Notes: generated from the sequence alone by a model not told the origin. A DNA stretch of 64,000 nucleotides from Sinomonas atrocyanea (GCF_001577305.1 NZ_CP014518.1:3906001-3970000), one strand, 5' to 3'; counted from the stretch's first letter, positions 44,143 to 52,179 are shown. Program-made: numbers and translations.

Positions 44143-44796
44143 ATGGGCGGACCGAGGAACCCGCTCGCGGCAGTCGTGCGGGCCGCACTGCCCGCCGGCA
44201 TCGCCGTCGGCGCCTCCACAGTCCGCCCCGCCTCACCGTCCGAGCCGCCGCAGCGGGGACAGCACCGCGCCGGGCGCGAGGCCGCGGCCGCAGCGCTCTG
44301 CGCGGCGGGAGTCCCGACTGAGCAGCCACTCCCCCGCACGGCCACGGGATCGGCGGCATGGCCCGCGGGCACCACGGGGAGCATCTCCCACACCGACAGG
44401 ATCGCGCTGGCCGTCGCCGCCGCCTCGGAGGGCTTCCGGCGCCTCGGCGTCGACCTCGAGGAGGCCGCCGCCCTGCCGGAGGGAGTGCTCGAACTGGTCA
44501 GCTCGGACCGCCAGCTCGCAGGCCTGGCCGGGGTGCGCGCGGCGGGCGGCGGGCTGCCGCTGGACCTCGTGGTCTTCTCGGCGAAGGAGGCGGCCGCCAA
44601 GGCCCTCGGCGGCCCGGAAGCCGGTCCCCCCAGCCTGCGGGACATCGACGTGACCCTCGTCGCGGAGCACTGGACCGCGGGACGATTCGTGGCCCGCGGC
44701 CCGCACGGGCAGGTGCTCGGGGGCCGGTACCTCGAGGCAGCCGGCCACGTCGTCACCGCCTGCTGGCAGGACGCCAGCGGAGAGGGCCCGGCGTGA
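44143..44796 (+). CDS. 4'-phosphopantetheinyl transferase (EntD/Sfp type)
   Basis: 217 residues. Motifs: GSISHTDRIALAVAA (about 79-93), GVDLEE (102-107, Mg-binding Asp/Glu), and FSAKEAAAKALGG (145-157; the WSxKExxxKA signature in F form). The N-terminus resembles EntD-type enzymes (ALPAGIAVGAS, EAAAAALCAAGV). It transfers phosphopantetheine from CoA to the serine of carrier domains, here most plausibly Ser in GGNSL of the adjacent indigoidine synthetase, which is inactive without it. It lies 4 bp after marR and is co-transcribed. Presence of its own activating enzyme makes the cluster self-sufficient. Confidence 0.9.
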   Translation: MGGPRNPLAAVVRAALPAGIAVGASTVRPASPSEPPQRGQHRAGREAAAAALCAAGVPTEQPLPRTATGSAAWPAGTTGSISHTDRIALAVAAASEGFRRLGVDLEEAAALPEGVLELVSSDRQLAGLAGVRAAGGGLPLDLVVFSAKEAAAKALGGPEAGPPSLRDIDVTLVAEHWTAGRFVARGPHGQVLGGRYLEAAGHVVTACWQDASGEGPA

Positions 44797-44899
44797 CCGA
44801 GACCACTCCGGATCCGGAAATGGTCAGCCCCTGAAAGTTGTTGACGCATCACAGAAGCCCCGCGGCCCAGCGGGGACCGTCCTATCCCAAGGAGCCCCC

Positions 44900-45484
44900 A
44901 TGGCAGAGATCCTCACCCTCGTCGGCAGCCTCCGCACCGAGTCCGTCAACAGCAAGTTCGCCCAGGTCGCCGCCGCCTCCGCCCCGGAGGGCGCCGCGGT
45001 GACCACCTTCGAGGGCCTCGAGGAGATCCCCTTCTACAACGAGGACCTCGACGTCGAGGGCAAGGTTCCCGCCAAGGCGGCCGAGCTCCGCGCCGCCGTC
45101 GCCGCCGCAGACGGCCTCCTCCTCGTCACCCCCGAGTACAACGGGACTATGCCCGCGGTCATCAACAACGCGATCGACTGGATCTCCCGGCCCTTCGGCG
45201 CCTCCTCTGCGACCGGCACGAAGGCCGCCGTGATCGGCACCTCCGCCGGCCAGTACGGCGGCGTCTGGGCGCATGACGACGTGCGCAAGTCGCTCAAGGT
45301 CGCCGGCGCCGAGGTCGTCGAGGACGCCACGCTCGCGATCGGCGCCTCCTACTCGCGCTTCGCCGAGGTCGAGCCTCAGGACGATGCCGAGGTCGTCGAG
45401 GGCATCGCCAAGGTCGTCGCCGCCCTTGCCGGGACCACGGGGGCCACCGCCCCGGCCGAGCTCGCCGAGGCCGCCGCCCGCTGA
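44900..45484 (+). CDS. NAD(P)H-dependent FMN reductase-like flavoprotein
   Basis: 194 residues, flavodoxin-like fold of the NADPH-dependent FMN reductase family. N-terminal phosphate loop LTLVGSLRTESVNSKFAQ, the conserved LLLVTPEYNGTMPAVINNAIDWISRP segment (family hallmark PEYN) and AAVIGTSAGQYGGVWA. It reduces FMN or quinones with NAD(P)H. It lies 103 bp after the phosphopantetheinyl transferase on the same strand; whether it serves the FMN-dependent oxidase domain of the indigoidine synthetase is open, since that domain reoxidises with O2. A long hairpin terminator follows. A separate start region (AAGGAGCCCCC) suggests an independent unit. Confidence 0.9.
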   Translation: MAEILTLVGSLRTESVNSKFAQVAAASAPEGAAVTTFEGLEEIPFYNEDLDVEGKVPAKAAELRAAVAAADGLLLVTPEYNGTMPAVINNAIDWISRPFGASSATGTKAAVIGTSAGQYGGVWAHDDVRKSLKVAGAEVVEDATLAIGASYSRFAEVEPQDDAEVVEGIAKVVAALAGTTGATAPAELAEAAAR

Positions 45485-45523
45485 TCCCGCCCGCCCGCTG
45501 ATTCCGCCCCGTCTGGGGGTCAG

Positions 45524-45584
45524 CTTCTGAGGGTCATGTTCTGGAGGTCACATGAGGTGACTCCCAGAACATGACCCTCAGAAG
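45524..45584 (+). terminator. Long hairpin terminator after the FMN reductase gene
   Basis: 19-bp perfect outer arms (CTTCTGAGGGTCATGTTCT and its complement, 45524-45542 and 45566-45584) with a further inner pairing GTCAC/GTGAC in the loop. It begins 39 bp past the stop. Confidence 0.85.
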
Positions 45585-45642
45585 GCTTAAGGGGGCACAA
45601 AGCCCGTAGCCCGCCGCGCCCCGGCCCTCCTACGCTTCCGCC

Positions 45643-47043
45643 ATGGGGCACGACGGCGGGACTCACCTGAGCTTCTTCGGCGCCACCGACTCGGTCACGG
45701 GCTCCCGCTACCTCCTCGAGCACGGGGGCCGGCGGATCCTCGTGGACTGCGGGCTGTTCCAGGGCTACAAGAAGCTCCGCGAGCGCAACCGCGCCCCGCT
45801 GCCGGTGCGGCCGGCGTTGGTCGACGCCGTGGTCCTCACCCACGCCCACCTCGACCATTCCGGCTACATCCCGGCCCTGGTCAAGCGCGGGTTCCGCGGC
45901 CCCGTCTACGCGACCCCCGGCACCACGGACCTGTGCACGCTCCTGCTGCCGGACAGCGGCCACCTCCAGGAGGAGGAGGCCGAGACCGCGCGGGCCCGCG
46001 GGTCGTCGCGGCACAGCACGCCGCAGCCCCTCTACACGGCGCGGGACGCCGTCGAATCGCTCGGCAGCTTCAGCCCCCAGCCGTTCCGCGAGCCCCTCGA
46101 CCTCGGCGCGGGAATCGAGGCCCGCTTCGTCCCGGCGGGGCACATCCTCGGCGCCGCCCAGGTCCACTTCCGCCTCGAGGACGGCCGCCCGGCCGGGACC
46201 ACCCTGCATTTCACGGGCGACCTGGGCCGCGACGACGATCCGCTCATGAACCCGCCCGAGCCCCTCGAACCCACCGACGTGCTCGTCACCGAGTCCACGT
46301 ACGGCGACCGCGCGCACCCCCGCGACGACCCGACCGAGGCACTGGGCGAGGTGGTGCGCCGGGTGGCGAAGCGCAACGGGGTGGTGGTCATCGCCGCCTT
46401 CGCCGTGGGCCGCGCCGAGACCCTCATGCTGCACCTGGCCCGCCTGCGCCGACGGGACCGGATCCCGGACATCCCGGTGTACCTCAACAGCCCCATGGCG
46501 GTGGACGCCACCGAGCTCTACCGCAAGTACCCCGAGGAGCACCGCATCAGCGAGCGGGAGTTCCGCGAGATGTACGCCCTGCCCCAGCTGATCCGCGACC
46601 CGGACGCGTCGCGGGCGCTGAACCTGCGCGGCGGCCCGATGGCGGTCATCTCCGCGTCCGGGATGCTCACCGGCGGCCGGGTCCTGCACCACGTCGAGGC
46701 CTACGGGCCGGATCCGCGCAATGCGATCGTGCTCAGCGGCTACCAGGCCGGCGGCACCCGCGGCGCCCTCCTCCTCGACGGAGCCACGAGCCTGCGCATC
46801 TACGGCCGCGACGTCCCGATCCGCGCCGAGGTGGTCAGCCTCGACAACCTCTCGGCGCACGCCGACGCCGACGCGATCCTGCGCTGGATGGGCACCTGCC
46901 CGAAGCAGCCGCGGATGGTCTACGTGACCCACGGGGAGATCGGGGCCTCGGACACGCTGCGCCGGCGGATCCAGCATGAGCTCGGCTGGCACGCCCGCGT
47001 CCCCGAGCACCTCGAGCGGGTGGACCTCGCCGCCGCCCGCTGA
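45643..47043 (+). CDS. MBL-fold/beta-CASP ribonuclease-like hydrolase
   Basis: 466 residues. Metallo-beta-lactamase motifs: THAHLDHSGYIPAL (HxHxDH), FVPAGHILGAAQVHF (third metal His) and HFTGDLGRDDDPLM (bridging Asp). The beta-CASP insert includes VTESTYGDRAHP, AAFAVGRAETLMLHL, SGMLTGGRVLHHVEAY, and a late LSAHADADAILRW (RMMBL His). The architecture is that of the YSH1/CPSF-73-like bacterial exonuclease family, which acts on RNA. It lies 27 bp upstream of a lipoprotein gene. The precise substrate in bacteria is not settled. Confidence 0.92.
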   Translation: MGHDGGTHLSFFGATDSVTGSRYLLEHGGRRILVDCGLFQGYKKLRERNRAPLPVRPALVDAVVLTHAHLDHSGYIPALVKRGFRGPVYATPGTTDLCTLLLPDSGHLQEEEAETARARGSSRHSTPQPLYTARDAVESLGSFSPQPFREPLDLGAGIEARFVPAGHILGAAQVHFRLEDGRPAGTTLHFTGDLGRDDDPLMNPPEPLEPTDVLVTESTYGDRAHPRDDPTEALGEVVRRVAKRNGVVVIAAFAVGRAETLMLHLARLRRRDRIPDIPVYLNSPMAVDATELYRKYPEEHRISEREFREMYALPQLIRDPDASRALNLRGGPMAVISASGMLTGGRVLHHVEAYGPDPRNAIVLSGYQAGGTRGALLLDGATSLRIYGRDVPIRAEVVSLDNLSAHADADAILRWMGTCPKQPRMVYVTHGEIGASDTLRRRIQHELGWHARVPEHLERVDLAAAR

Positions 47044-47069
47044 TCCGCCGAATCCACGAGGAGGATGCC

Positions 47070-47789
47070 ATGAAGCCCATCCGACCGGTCCTGGGCACCG
47101 CCGCCCTGGCGGCGCTGCTCACGCTCACCGCCTGCTTCGGCCCGCCGTCCCCGGCGCCGTCCCCCTCGTCGCCGTCCGCGAGCACGACGGCGAGCAGCAC
47201 GCCCGCCTCCTCCTCGCCCACCGCCTCGGCGAGCACGACGGCGAGCGGCAGCCCCGCGCCGTCGTCCTCCGCTCCCTCGTCCCCGGCACAGACGACCCCG
47301 CCCGCCGCGCCGAGCCAGCCCACGGTGGCCCCGGCCCCGCCCGCCTCCTCGGCGCCGGCCGCGGGCGGCCAGCTCCCCGAGCAGACCGCTCCCCTGACCA
47401 TCTACTACATCGCCATCGAGGACGGTGGCGTGTCCGGGCCGAGCGTCGGGTGCGGCGACTCCGCCGTGGCCACCTACACGGAGCCCGTGACGTTCCGCGA
47501 CCAGGTCGGGCCGAGCCTGACACGGCTGTTCGCCAACCGCAGCCGCGAGGTGGGCCAGTCCGGGCTCGTCAACGTGCTCTATCAGTCCACCCTGAAGTAC
47601 CTGGGGGGATCGTTCGACGGCACGACGATCACCGTCTACCTCTCGGGCTCGTTCTTCCTGGGCGGGGTGTGCGACATCCCGCGGGCCGAGGCGCAGATCA
47701 ACCTCACCGCAATCGCGGCCGCAGGGGCCAAGCGGGCCGCGGTGTTCGTCAACGGGCGACCGATGGCGGATGTGCTGAGCCTCAAGTAA
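47070..47789 (+). CDS. GerMN-like lipoprotein
   Basis: 239 residues. Signal peptide with lipobox (AALAALLTLTAC) followed by about 75 residues of Ser/Pro/Thr/Ala linker typical of surface lipoproteins, which would span the cell wall. The C-terminal domain, LTIYYIAIEDGGVSGPSVGCGDSAVATY...FDGTTITVYLSGSFFLGGVCDIPRAEAQI, resembles the GerMN beta-alpha domain; two Cys (VGCGDS and GVCDIP) could form a disulphide. GerMN domains occur in spore germination and actinobacterial cell-envelope lipoproteins, role unclear. Starts 26 bp after the nuclease stop with GAGGAGG before the ATG, so likely co-transcribed. Confidence 0.78.
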   Translation: MKPIRPVLGTAALAALLTLTACFGPPSPAPSPSSPSASTTASSTPASSSPTASASTTASGSPAPSSSAPSSPAQTTPPAAPSQPTVAPAPPASSAPAAGGQLPEQTAPLTIYYIAIEDGGVSGPSVGCGDSAVATYTEPVTFRDQVGPSLTRLFANRSREVGQSGLVNVLYQSTLKYLGGSFDGTTITVYLSGSFFLGGVCDIPRAEAQINLTAIAAAGAKRAAVFVNGRPMADVLSLK

Positions 47790-47915
47790 CGGCGGCACAC
47801 CTGTGCCCGGACACCGTCGCCATCGGCGCGCTGCGGGCCTACGCTGGAGGTGGGGCCGGAAGCGCACCCGCTGCCCGCGGGGCACGGTCCCGTTTCGCGA
47901 ACCGAGGCGGAAGAC

Positions 47916-48047
47916 ATGGCTGGATTCGAGCCTGACGACGACGAGCGCGTGCACACCGAGGCACCGGCCGAGGGCGACACCGAGGTCGACGGCACGGGGA
48001 TCCGCGCCCATTCCGAGGACGCGGCGGAGGGGCCTGACGAGGACTGA
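47916..48047 (+). CDS. Small acidic hypothetical protein
   Basis: 43 residues: MAGFEPDDDERVHTEAPAEG followed by a similar Asp/Glu-rich stretch to the stop. ATG at 47916 is preceded by GAGGCGGAAGAC. The peptide is highly acidic and probably disordered. No family recognised. The ribosome-binding site and position between two genes on the same strand support translation, but proof is lacking. Confidence 0.45.
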   Translation: MAGFEPDDDERVHTEAPAEGDTEVDGTGIRAHSEDAAEGPDED

Positions 48048-48078
48048 GGGGCCTGAGCGCGTCCAGTACTGTGGGCGC

Positions 48079-48645
48079 ATGGAGTTCGCGTACGAGGTCG
48101 AGGTGCTCCACCTCCTCGTCTCGCCCGCGCACGCCTACTTCGGCCGGGCACGTGACGGCGCCGCCGACGTGCCGTCGGAGGATGCCGAGCACATCGAGGT
48201 CGTGGCCGGCAAGGGGATTGTGGGCGACCGGTTCTTCGGCAAGGCAGCCCACATGGACGCCGCCCTGACCATCCTGGCCGTCGAGGGACTCGAGGCGATG
48301 GCCGCCGAACTGGGCGTGGCGCCCTTCGATCCGCTCCTCACCCGCCGGAATGTGATCCTGCGCGGCGCGGAGCTGCCGCCCCTCCTGGGCGCCGACTTCG
48401 CGCTCCGCCAGGGTGGGGCCGCGGTGCAGCTTCACGCTGGCCGGCAGGCGCACCCGTGCGCCTGGATGGACCGCATGCTCGCCCCCGGGGCGCACGCCGC
48501 CATGCGGGGACGCGGCGGCATCCGCTGCCGGCCCATCAGCGGCGGGACCCTGCGCCGCGGTCCGGCGACGCTGCTCAGCCCCGTGGAGCTCGTCCCCGCC
48601 GCGGCGGGGACGGCGCGGGTCCTGCGCCCGTCACGACTGCCCTAG
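48079..48645 (+). CDS. MOSC-domain-like protein
   Basis: 188 residues from ATG at 48079. The sequence begins EVEVLHLLVSPAHAYFGR, then HIEVVAGKGIVGDRFFGK (the MOSC GxGxxGDR segment), LTILAVEGLEAMAAELG, LLTRRNVILRGAELPPLLGADFAL (RRN, typical of MOSC) and HPCAWMDRMLAPGAHAAMRGRGGIRCRPISGG. The Cys in HPCAWMD lies where MOSC proteins of the YiiM/YuaD type carry the conserved Cys. MOSC domains bind the molybdenum cofactor or transfer sulphur to it. The isolated domain could act in detoxifying N-hydroxylated compounds or in Moco handling; not determinable here. Confidence 0.85.
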   Translation: MEFAYEVEVLHLLVSPAHAYFGRARDGAADVPSEDAEHIEVVAGKGIVGDRFFGKAAHMDAALTILAVEGLEAMAAELGVAPFDPLLTRRNVILRGAELPPLLGADFALRQGGAAVQLHAGRQAHPCAWMDRMLAPGAHAAMRGRGGIRCRPISGGTLRRGPATLLSPVELVPAAAGTARVLRPSRLP

Positions 48646-48651
48646 CCGGGC

Positions 48652-49116
48652 TCACCGTCCCGCTGCGACCACGCGGGCCAGGTTGGCCAGGCCCTTCTCG
48701 AAGTCCTTGCCCACCATGCTGTCGACCTTCATGAGCTTCGCGACGACGCCCGCGACACCCCTGTTCTCGCCCTTCATCACCCACGTCACCCGGGTGCCCC
48801 CGCGGTCCGGCTCGAAGGTGAAGCCGGTGGGGTTGACCGCCTTGAACGGCTTGACGAAGACCAGCCGGAGCCGGATGCTCCGGGGCTCCTCGGCCTCGAG
48901 GATCTGCATGGTGCCGGCACCGGCCCTGCGGTTCCCGCGCCAGGAGTACTGTGCCCCCGTCCCGGCGGCGGGTCCGCTGAAGGTCCGCTCCATCGCAGGA
49001 TCGAGCGCCTCCCACGGCGACCAGTCCGCCCACTTGTGGAAGTCCACGACATGCGGGTAGACGGCCTCGGGCGGGGCGGGGATGAAGGCGCTGCGGGAGA
49101 TCGTGTAGGCGGCCAT
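48652..49116 (-). CDS. SRPBCC-family protein (polyketide cyclase/START-like)
   Basis: 154 residues. Helix-grip fold pattern: YTISRSAFIPAPPEAVYPHVVDFHKWADWSPWEALDPAM is the classic SRPBCC N-terminus. It is followed by beta strands (AQYSWRGNRRAGAGTMQILEAEEPRSIRLRLVF, GFTFEPDRGGTRVTWVMKGE) and the long C-terminal helix (SMVGKDFEKGLANLARVV). Members bind hydrophobic ligands in a deep cavity; many are annotated polyketide cyclase without evidence. It is convergent with the MOSC gene, 6 bp apart. No pathway link is visible. Confidence 0.88.
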   Translation of the reverse strand: MAAYTISRSAFIPAPPEAVYPHVVDFHKWADWSPWEALDPAMERTFSGPAAGTGAQYSWRGNRRAGAGTMQILEAEEPRSIRLRLVFVKPFKAVNPTGFTFEPDRGGTRVTWVMKGENRGVAGVVAKLMKVDSMVGKDFEKGLANLARVVAAGR

Positions 49117-49241
49117 GGAGCCATGCTAGGCGGCGCGCCCGCCGTCGCGGCAGAGGTCGCGGCACAGTGTCCCGGCGCGTCCGCGCCGGGGGAATCCGTC
49201 TCCGGGCGCCCGTCCGAGGACGGAGCGGCCCGAGGGCGGGG

Positions 49242-49403
49242 CTAGCGCCTGCCGCTGCGCGAGCGGCCGAGGATGTACCCGATCAGCGCCAGGATGAGCA
49301 GGATGATGCCCACCCAGAGCAGGAAGTTCACGGCCTTCACGAACCCGCCGACGAACAGCAGGATGATGGCGATGATGCCCACGATCACCAGAAGAGTGTT
49401 CAT
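49242..49403 (-). CDS. Small two-helix membrane protein
   Basis: 53 residues from ATG at 49403. Two hydrophobic segments, LLVIVGIIAIILLFVGGFV and FLLWVGIILLILALIGYIL, end in GRSRSGRR. It resembles small DUF-type stress or envelope membrane proteins common in actinobacteria, but I cannot assign a family. It shares its strand with the sigma-factor gene upstream (190-bp gap). Composition is unlike random frames in this GC-rich DNA because of the many Ile and Leu codons, which supports a real gene. Confidence 0.65.
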   Translation of the reverse strand: MNTLLVIVGIIAIILLFVGGFVKAVNFLLWVGIILLILALIGYILGRSRSGRR

Positions 49404-49593
49404 GCGGCGGAATTTCCCTGAATCACGCTGGATGAAACACTCCGGACAGCCGCGGCACCTGCGGCGGCTGCGGCGCACACCGCATCGGCACGGCGTGCCG
49501 TGGTCGGGTGGCTGCCCCGCTGTGTGGGGTCCAGCGCTTCCGGCCCGGGTGGGTGTGGGGTTCCGGCGGTGTGGGTTTCTGGTTGGGGTGGTG

Positions 49594-50415
49594 TCAGGCG
49601 GCCATCTTGCGGCGCATGCGGTCCAGGAGCCGGCGCAGCAGGCGCGAGACCTGCATCTGGGACACCCCGAGCTCGGCGGCGATCTCAGACTGGCTCATCT
49701 CGTCCACGAACCGCAGCTTCACCAGCAGCCGGTCCTGCTCGCTCGCACCCTCCAGCGCGCACGCGACCATCTGCCGCAGCTCCACCTGCTCGAACCCCGC
49801 CTCGACCACCGGCACCAGGTGCGCCGTGCGCTCCCCCTCGCCCTCGCCCGAGGAATCCAGCGGCTCGATCGCCGCCGCGCTCATCGCCGCATCCACCGAG
49901 CGGGCCTCGGCCACCTGCTCCGGGCTGGCCCCCGTCGCCTCCCCCAGCTCCGCCAGGGACGGCTCCCGGCCCAGCTCCTGCACCAGCCGGCCACGGGCCT
50001 CCTTGACCCCCAGCCGCAGCTCCTGCAGCGACCGCGGCGGGCGCACCACCCAGGACTGGTCCCGCAGATAGCGCTTGATCGTCCCGGAAATCGTGGGCAC
50101 CGCGAACTGCACGAACCCGTGCCCGGCACCCTCCCGGTACCGCTGCGCCGCCATCACCAGCCCCATCCGGGCCACCTGCCGGATGTCCTCGAAGTCATGC
50201 CCGGGCACCCGGTGCCGCCGCGCCAGCGCATCCGCCAAACCCAGATGCTCCACCACCAGCGCCCCCGCGCCACCGGACGAGGCACCCTCGCGGCCCCCGG
50301 CCGCATCCTCGCGGGCAGCCCCCTCAGGCGCACGTCCCGCGGCGGGCTCGCCCGCCAGGCCCCCGGCCAGGACCGCCAGGGGACTCCTCGACTCCATCAC
50401 AGCTGACTCACTCAC
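49594..50415 (-). CDS. SigB/SigF-subfamily RNA polymerase sigma factor
   Basis: 273 residues from GTG at 50415 (AGGAGGG upstream). After a 50-residue Ala/Gly-rich extension come region 2 (LVVEHLGLADALARRHRVPGHDFEDIRQVARMGLVMAAQRY...FAVPTISGTIKRYLRDQSWVVRPPRSLQEL), region 3 (LVQELGREPSLAELGEATGASPEQVAEAR) and region 4 (RLLVKLRFVDEMSQSEIAAELGVSQMQVSRLLRRLLDRMR). This is the stress/sporulation SigB/F/G group, normally held by an RsbW/SpoIIAB anti-sigma kinase, which is absent from the window. Divergent from a TetR gene, with nearby CsbD and GlsB-type stress genes. Confidence 0.92.
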   Translation of the reverse strand: MSESAVMESRSPLAVLAGGLAGEPAAGRAPEGAAREDAAGGREGASSGGAGALVVEHLGLADALARRHRVPGHDFEDIRQVARMGLVMAAQRYREGAGHGFVQFAVPTISGTIKRYLRDQSWVVRPPRSLQELRLGVKEARGRLVQELGREPSLAELGEATGASPEQVAEARSVDAAMSAAAIEPLDSSGEGEGERTAHLVPVVEAGFEQVELRQMVACALEGASEQDRLLVKLRFVDEMSQSEIAAELGVSQMQVSRLLRRLLDRMRRKMAA

Positions 50416-50491
50416 AGCGACCTACCCTCCTCTGCACCGCCCAGCGGCGGTGCCCGGCGTTGATGCTGGCTACCTCGAAGTCTTCAACGAG

Positions 50492-50545
50492 ACAGACCTG
50501 TCTGTTCCGCCGAGAAGAGTTATATAGGTAGACAGACCTGTCTGT
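50492..50545. promoter_or_regulatory. Duplicated TetR operator flanking a -10-like element
   Basis: Two identical palindromes ACAGACCTGTCTGT at 50492-50505 and 50532-50545, exactly 40 bp apart. Between them lies TTATATAGG (50520-50528), an extended -10-like box for the tetR gene starting at 50568. Looping or cooperative binding by the adjacent TetR would block the promoter. Confidence 0.78.
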
Positions 50546-50567
50546 CCAGCGTGCTACCATCGATGGC

Positions 50568-51302
50568 ATGGACGGTCGAGAAAACGGCCGGGCCCCTGAG
50601 GCCGCGGCACGCAAACCTGCCCGCGAGCGGATCCTTGAGACCGCCTACGGGCTCTTCGCCAAGCGCGGCGTCAGAGACGTCGGAATCGACGAGATCATCG
50701 CGAGATCGGGTGTCGCCAAGGCGACGTTCTACCGGCACTTCCCCTCGAAGGAAGCCCTCGTGCTCGCCTACATGGACCGCTGGTACCAGGTGCGGCACGA
50801 CGCCATCGAGGAGGCCATCGCCCACGCGCACAACCCCGACGACGGCCTGCTCGCCGCGTTCACGGTGCTGGACGACTGGTTCAGCCGCGGCGCCGCCGAG
50901 GTCAACACATTCCTGCACGTGATGATCGAATTCGGGGCCGAGCACGCCCTCGGCCGAGCGGCCATGGCCCACCTCGCGGCCATCCGCGAGCCCCTTGCGG
51001 CCCTCGCCGAGGCGGCCGGGCTCGAGGACCCCGCAGGGTTCGCCTGGTCGTTCCACATCCTCACCGAGGGCGCCATGGTCGCCTCCATCGAGGGGGACCA
51101 GCGCGCGGCGCTCCGGGCCCGCAGCCTGGCGCGTGTGCTCATCGACCTGCACCGGCCGGACCGGCGGCCCACCGCCGCGCGGCCCGTGGCAACGACGGGC
51201 CCCGCGGCCGCGCGAAACAAGGCTGGCGGCAGAGACTCCGCGAAAGCGCGCGAGGTCGGGGAGTCCGCACGCGCGCGGGAACTCGACGACGCCCGCCACT
51301 AG
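50568..51302 (+). CDS. TetR-family transcriptional regulator
   Basis: 244 residues. TetR HTH: RILETAYGLFAKRGVRDVGIDEIIARSGVAKATFYRHFPSKEALVLAYMDR (residues about 21-71). The ligand-binding part (WYQVRHDAIEEAIAHAHNPDDGLLAAFTVLDDWFSRGA...) is longer than average, and the C-terminus is a Lys/Arg/Ala-rich tail after about residue 200 that is probably disordered. Two identical palindromes upstream indicate autoregulation. The sigma-factor gene is divergent across 152 bp and may also be controlled. A strong hairpin at 51333-51373 ends the transcript. Confidence 0.9.
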   Translation: MDGRENGRAPEAAARKPARERILETAYGLFAKRGVRDVGIDEIIARSGVAKATFYRHFPSKEALVLAYMDRWYQVRHDAIEEAIAHAHNPDDGLLAAFTVLDDWFSRGAAEVNTFLHVMIEFGAEHALGRAAMAHLAAIREPLAALAEAAGLEDPAGFAWSFHILTEGAMVASIEGDQRAALRARSLARVLIDLHRPDRRPTAARPVATTGPAAARNKAGGRDSAKAREVGESARARELDDARH

Positions 51303-51332
51303 GCCCCTCAAGCCCCCGGCAGCTCTCATAGT

Positions 51333-51373
51333 GCAGGCTGCGCCCAGCCCCTCGGGGTCTGGGCGCAGCCTGC
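51333..51373 (+). terminator. Hairpin terminator after the TetR gene
   Basis: 15-bp perfect arms GCAGGCTGCGCCCAG (51333-51347) and complement (51359-51373), with further CCC/GGG pairing in the loop. It begins 31 bp past the stop and also faces the convergent Pro-rich gene. Confidence 0.82.
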
Positions 51374-51404
51374 TGCTGCGTGGGCCGCGCGTGGCGTGTG
51401 CGGG

Positions 51405-51710
51405 CTACTGAGCGCGCCGCGAGTCCGGGGGCACGGGTCCGCCCGGAGGGAATGGCTGACCCGGGGCTGGCCGCCCCGGGGACGGGAGATCCGGCTCCGG
51501 CGCGCCGTCAGGGTCGAACGGCGGGAACGTGTCGGGCCCGGGGTCCGGCGGAATGCTCGGCCCGGGCGGGACACCGGGCTCCGGCGGGCGGTGCGGAGGC
51601 GCGGGCTCGGGGGGCATCGTCTCGAGGACGGGCGCGCTGGAGCAGAGCACCGAGCTGTCCGCGACAGCGCTCACCTCTACGGCACAGACGGTGGAATCGA
51701 TGGTCTTCAT
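51405..51710 (-). CDS. Proline-rich small hypothetical protein
   Basis: 101 residues from ATG at 51710, chosen for the very strong AAGGAGGTGTGG just upstream. The N-terminus is MKTIDSTVCAVEVSAVADSSVLCSSAP, followed by a run of Pro-rich segments (PPEPAPPHRPPEPGVPPGPSIP and onward to PPGGPVPPDSRRAQ). There is no membrane segment or signal peptide. The Pro-rich part is expected to be extended and disordered. No family recognised. Convergent with the TetR gene; the stop is 32 bp from the terminator hairpin. Confidence 0.6.
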   Translation of the reverse strand: MKTIDSTVCAVEVSAVADSSVLCSSAPVLETMPPEPAPPHRPPEPGVPPGPSIPPDPGPDTFPPFDPDGAPEPDLPSPGRPAPGQPFPPGGPVPPDSRRAQ

Positions 51711-51904
51711 CCACACCTCCTTCCCCGTGCGGCCGCCCTCACACAGTCTGGATTCGGAACGCATGCCTCCGGGCGATGTTTGACCGGCGGGGTGCATGGG
51801 AAACGGGAGGGCATGCGGCGCGGGGAGCACTCCCCGCAGCCCGCGGCAAGGACCGGAGGGAGGGGGCATCCCAGCCCCTTCTCGCTTCCCAGAAGGAGAA
51901 AGCC

Positions 51905-52090
51905 ATGGGTATCGGAGACAAGTTCGAGAACAAGGCCGAAGAGCTCAAGGGCAAGGCCAAGGAAGGCGCCGGCGAGGCCACGGACAACCCGGACCTCGAG
52001 GCCGAGGGCAAGGGCGATCAGGCGAAGGCCGGCGTCAAGCAGGCCGGCGAGCACATCAAGGACGCCGCCAAGGACATCACCGGCCACTGA
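51905..52090 (+). CDS. CsbD-family stress-response protein
   Basis: 61 residues, typical CsbD: MGIGDKFENKAEELKGKAKEGAGEATDNPDLEAEGKGDQAKAGVKQAGEHIKDAAKDI. The repeating K-A-K/E-G and D-Q-A-K pattern gives a small, charged, largely helical protein. In Bacillus csbD is controlled by SigB. Here a SigB/F-type sigma factor gene lies 1.5 kb upstream, so a similar regulon is possible. The ATG at 51905 follows AGAAGGAGAAAGCC. The next gene on the same strand is the GlsB-type protein, 89 bp on. Confidence 0.9.
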   Translation: MGIGDKFENKAEELKGKAKEGAGEATDNPDLEAEGKGDQAKAGVKQAGEHIKDAAKDITGH

Positions 52091-52179
52091 GGCCGCCCCT
52101 CGCCGAACGATTCACCCGCGGACCGGTCTGACCTGATCGGTCCCGAGCACCACGAGTCCACCTGAGAAGGAGCTAATCC

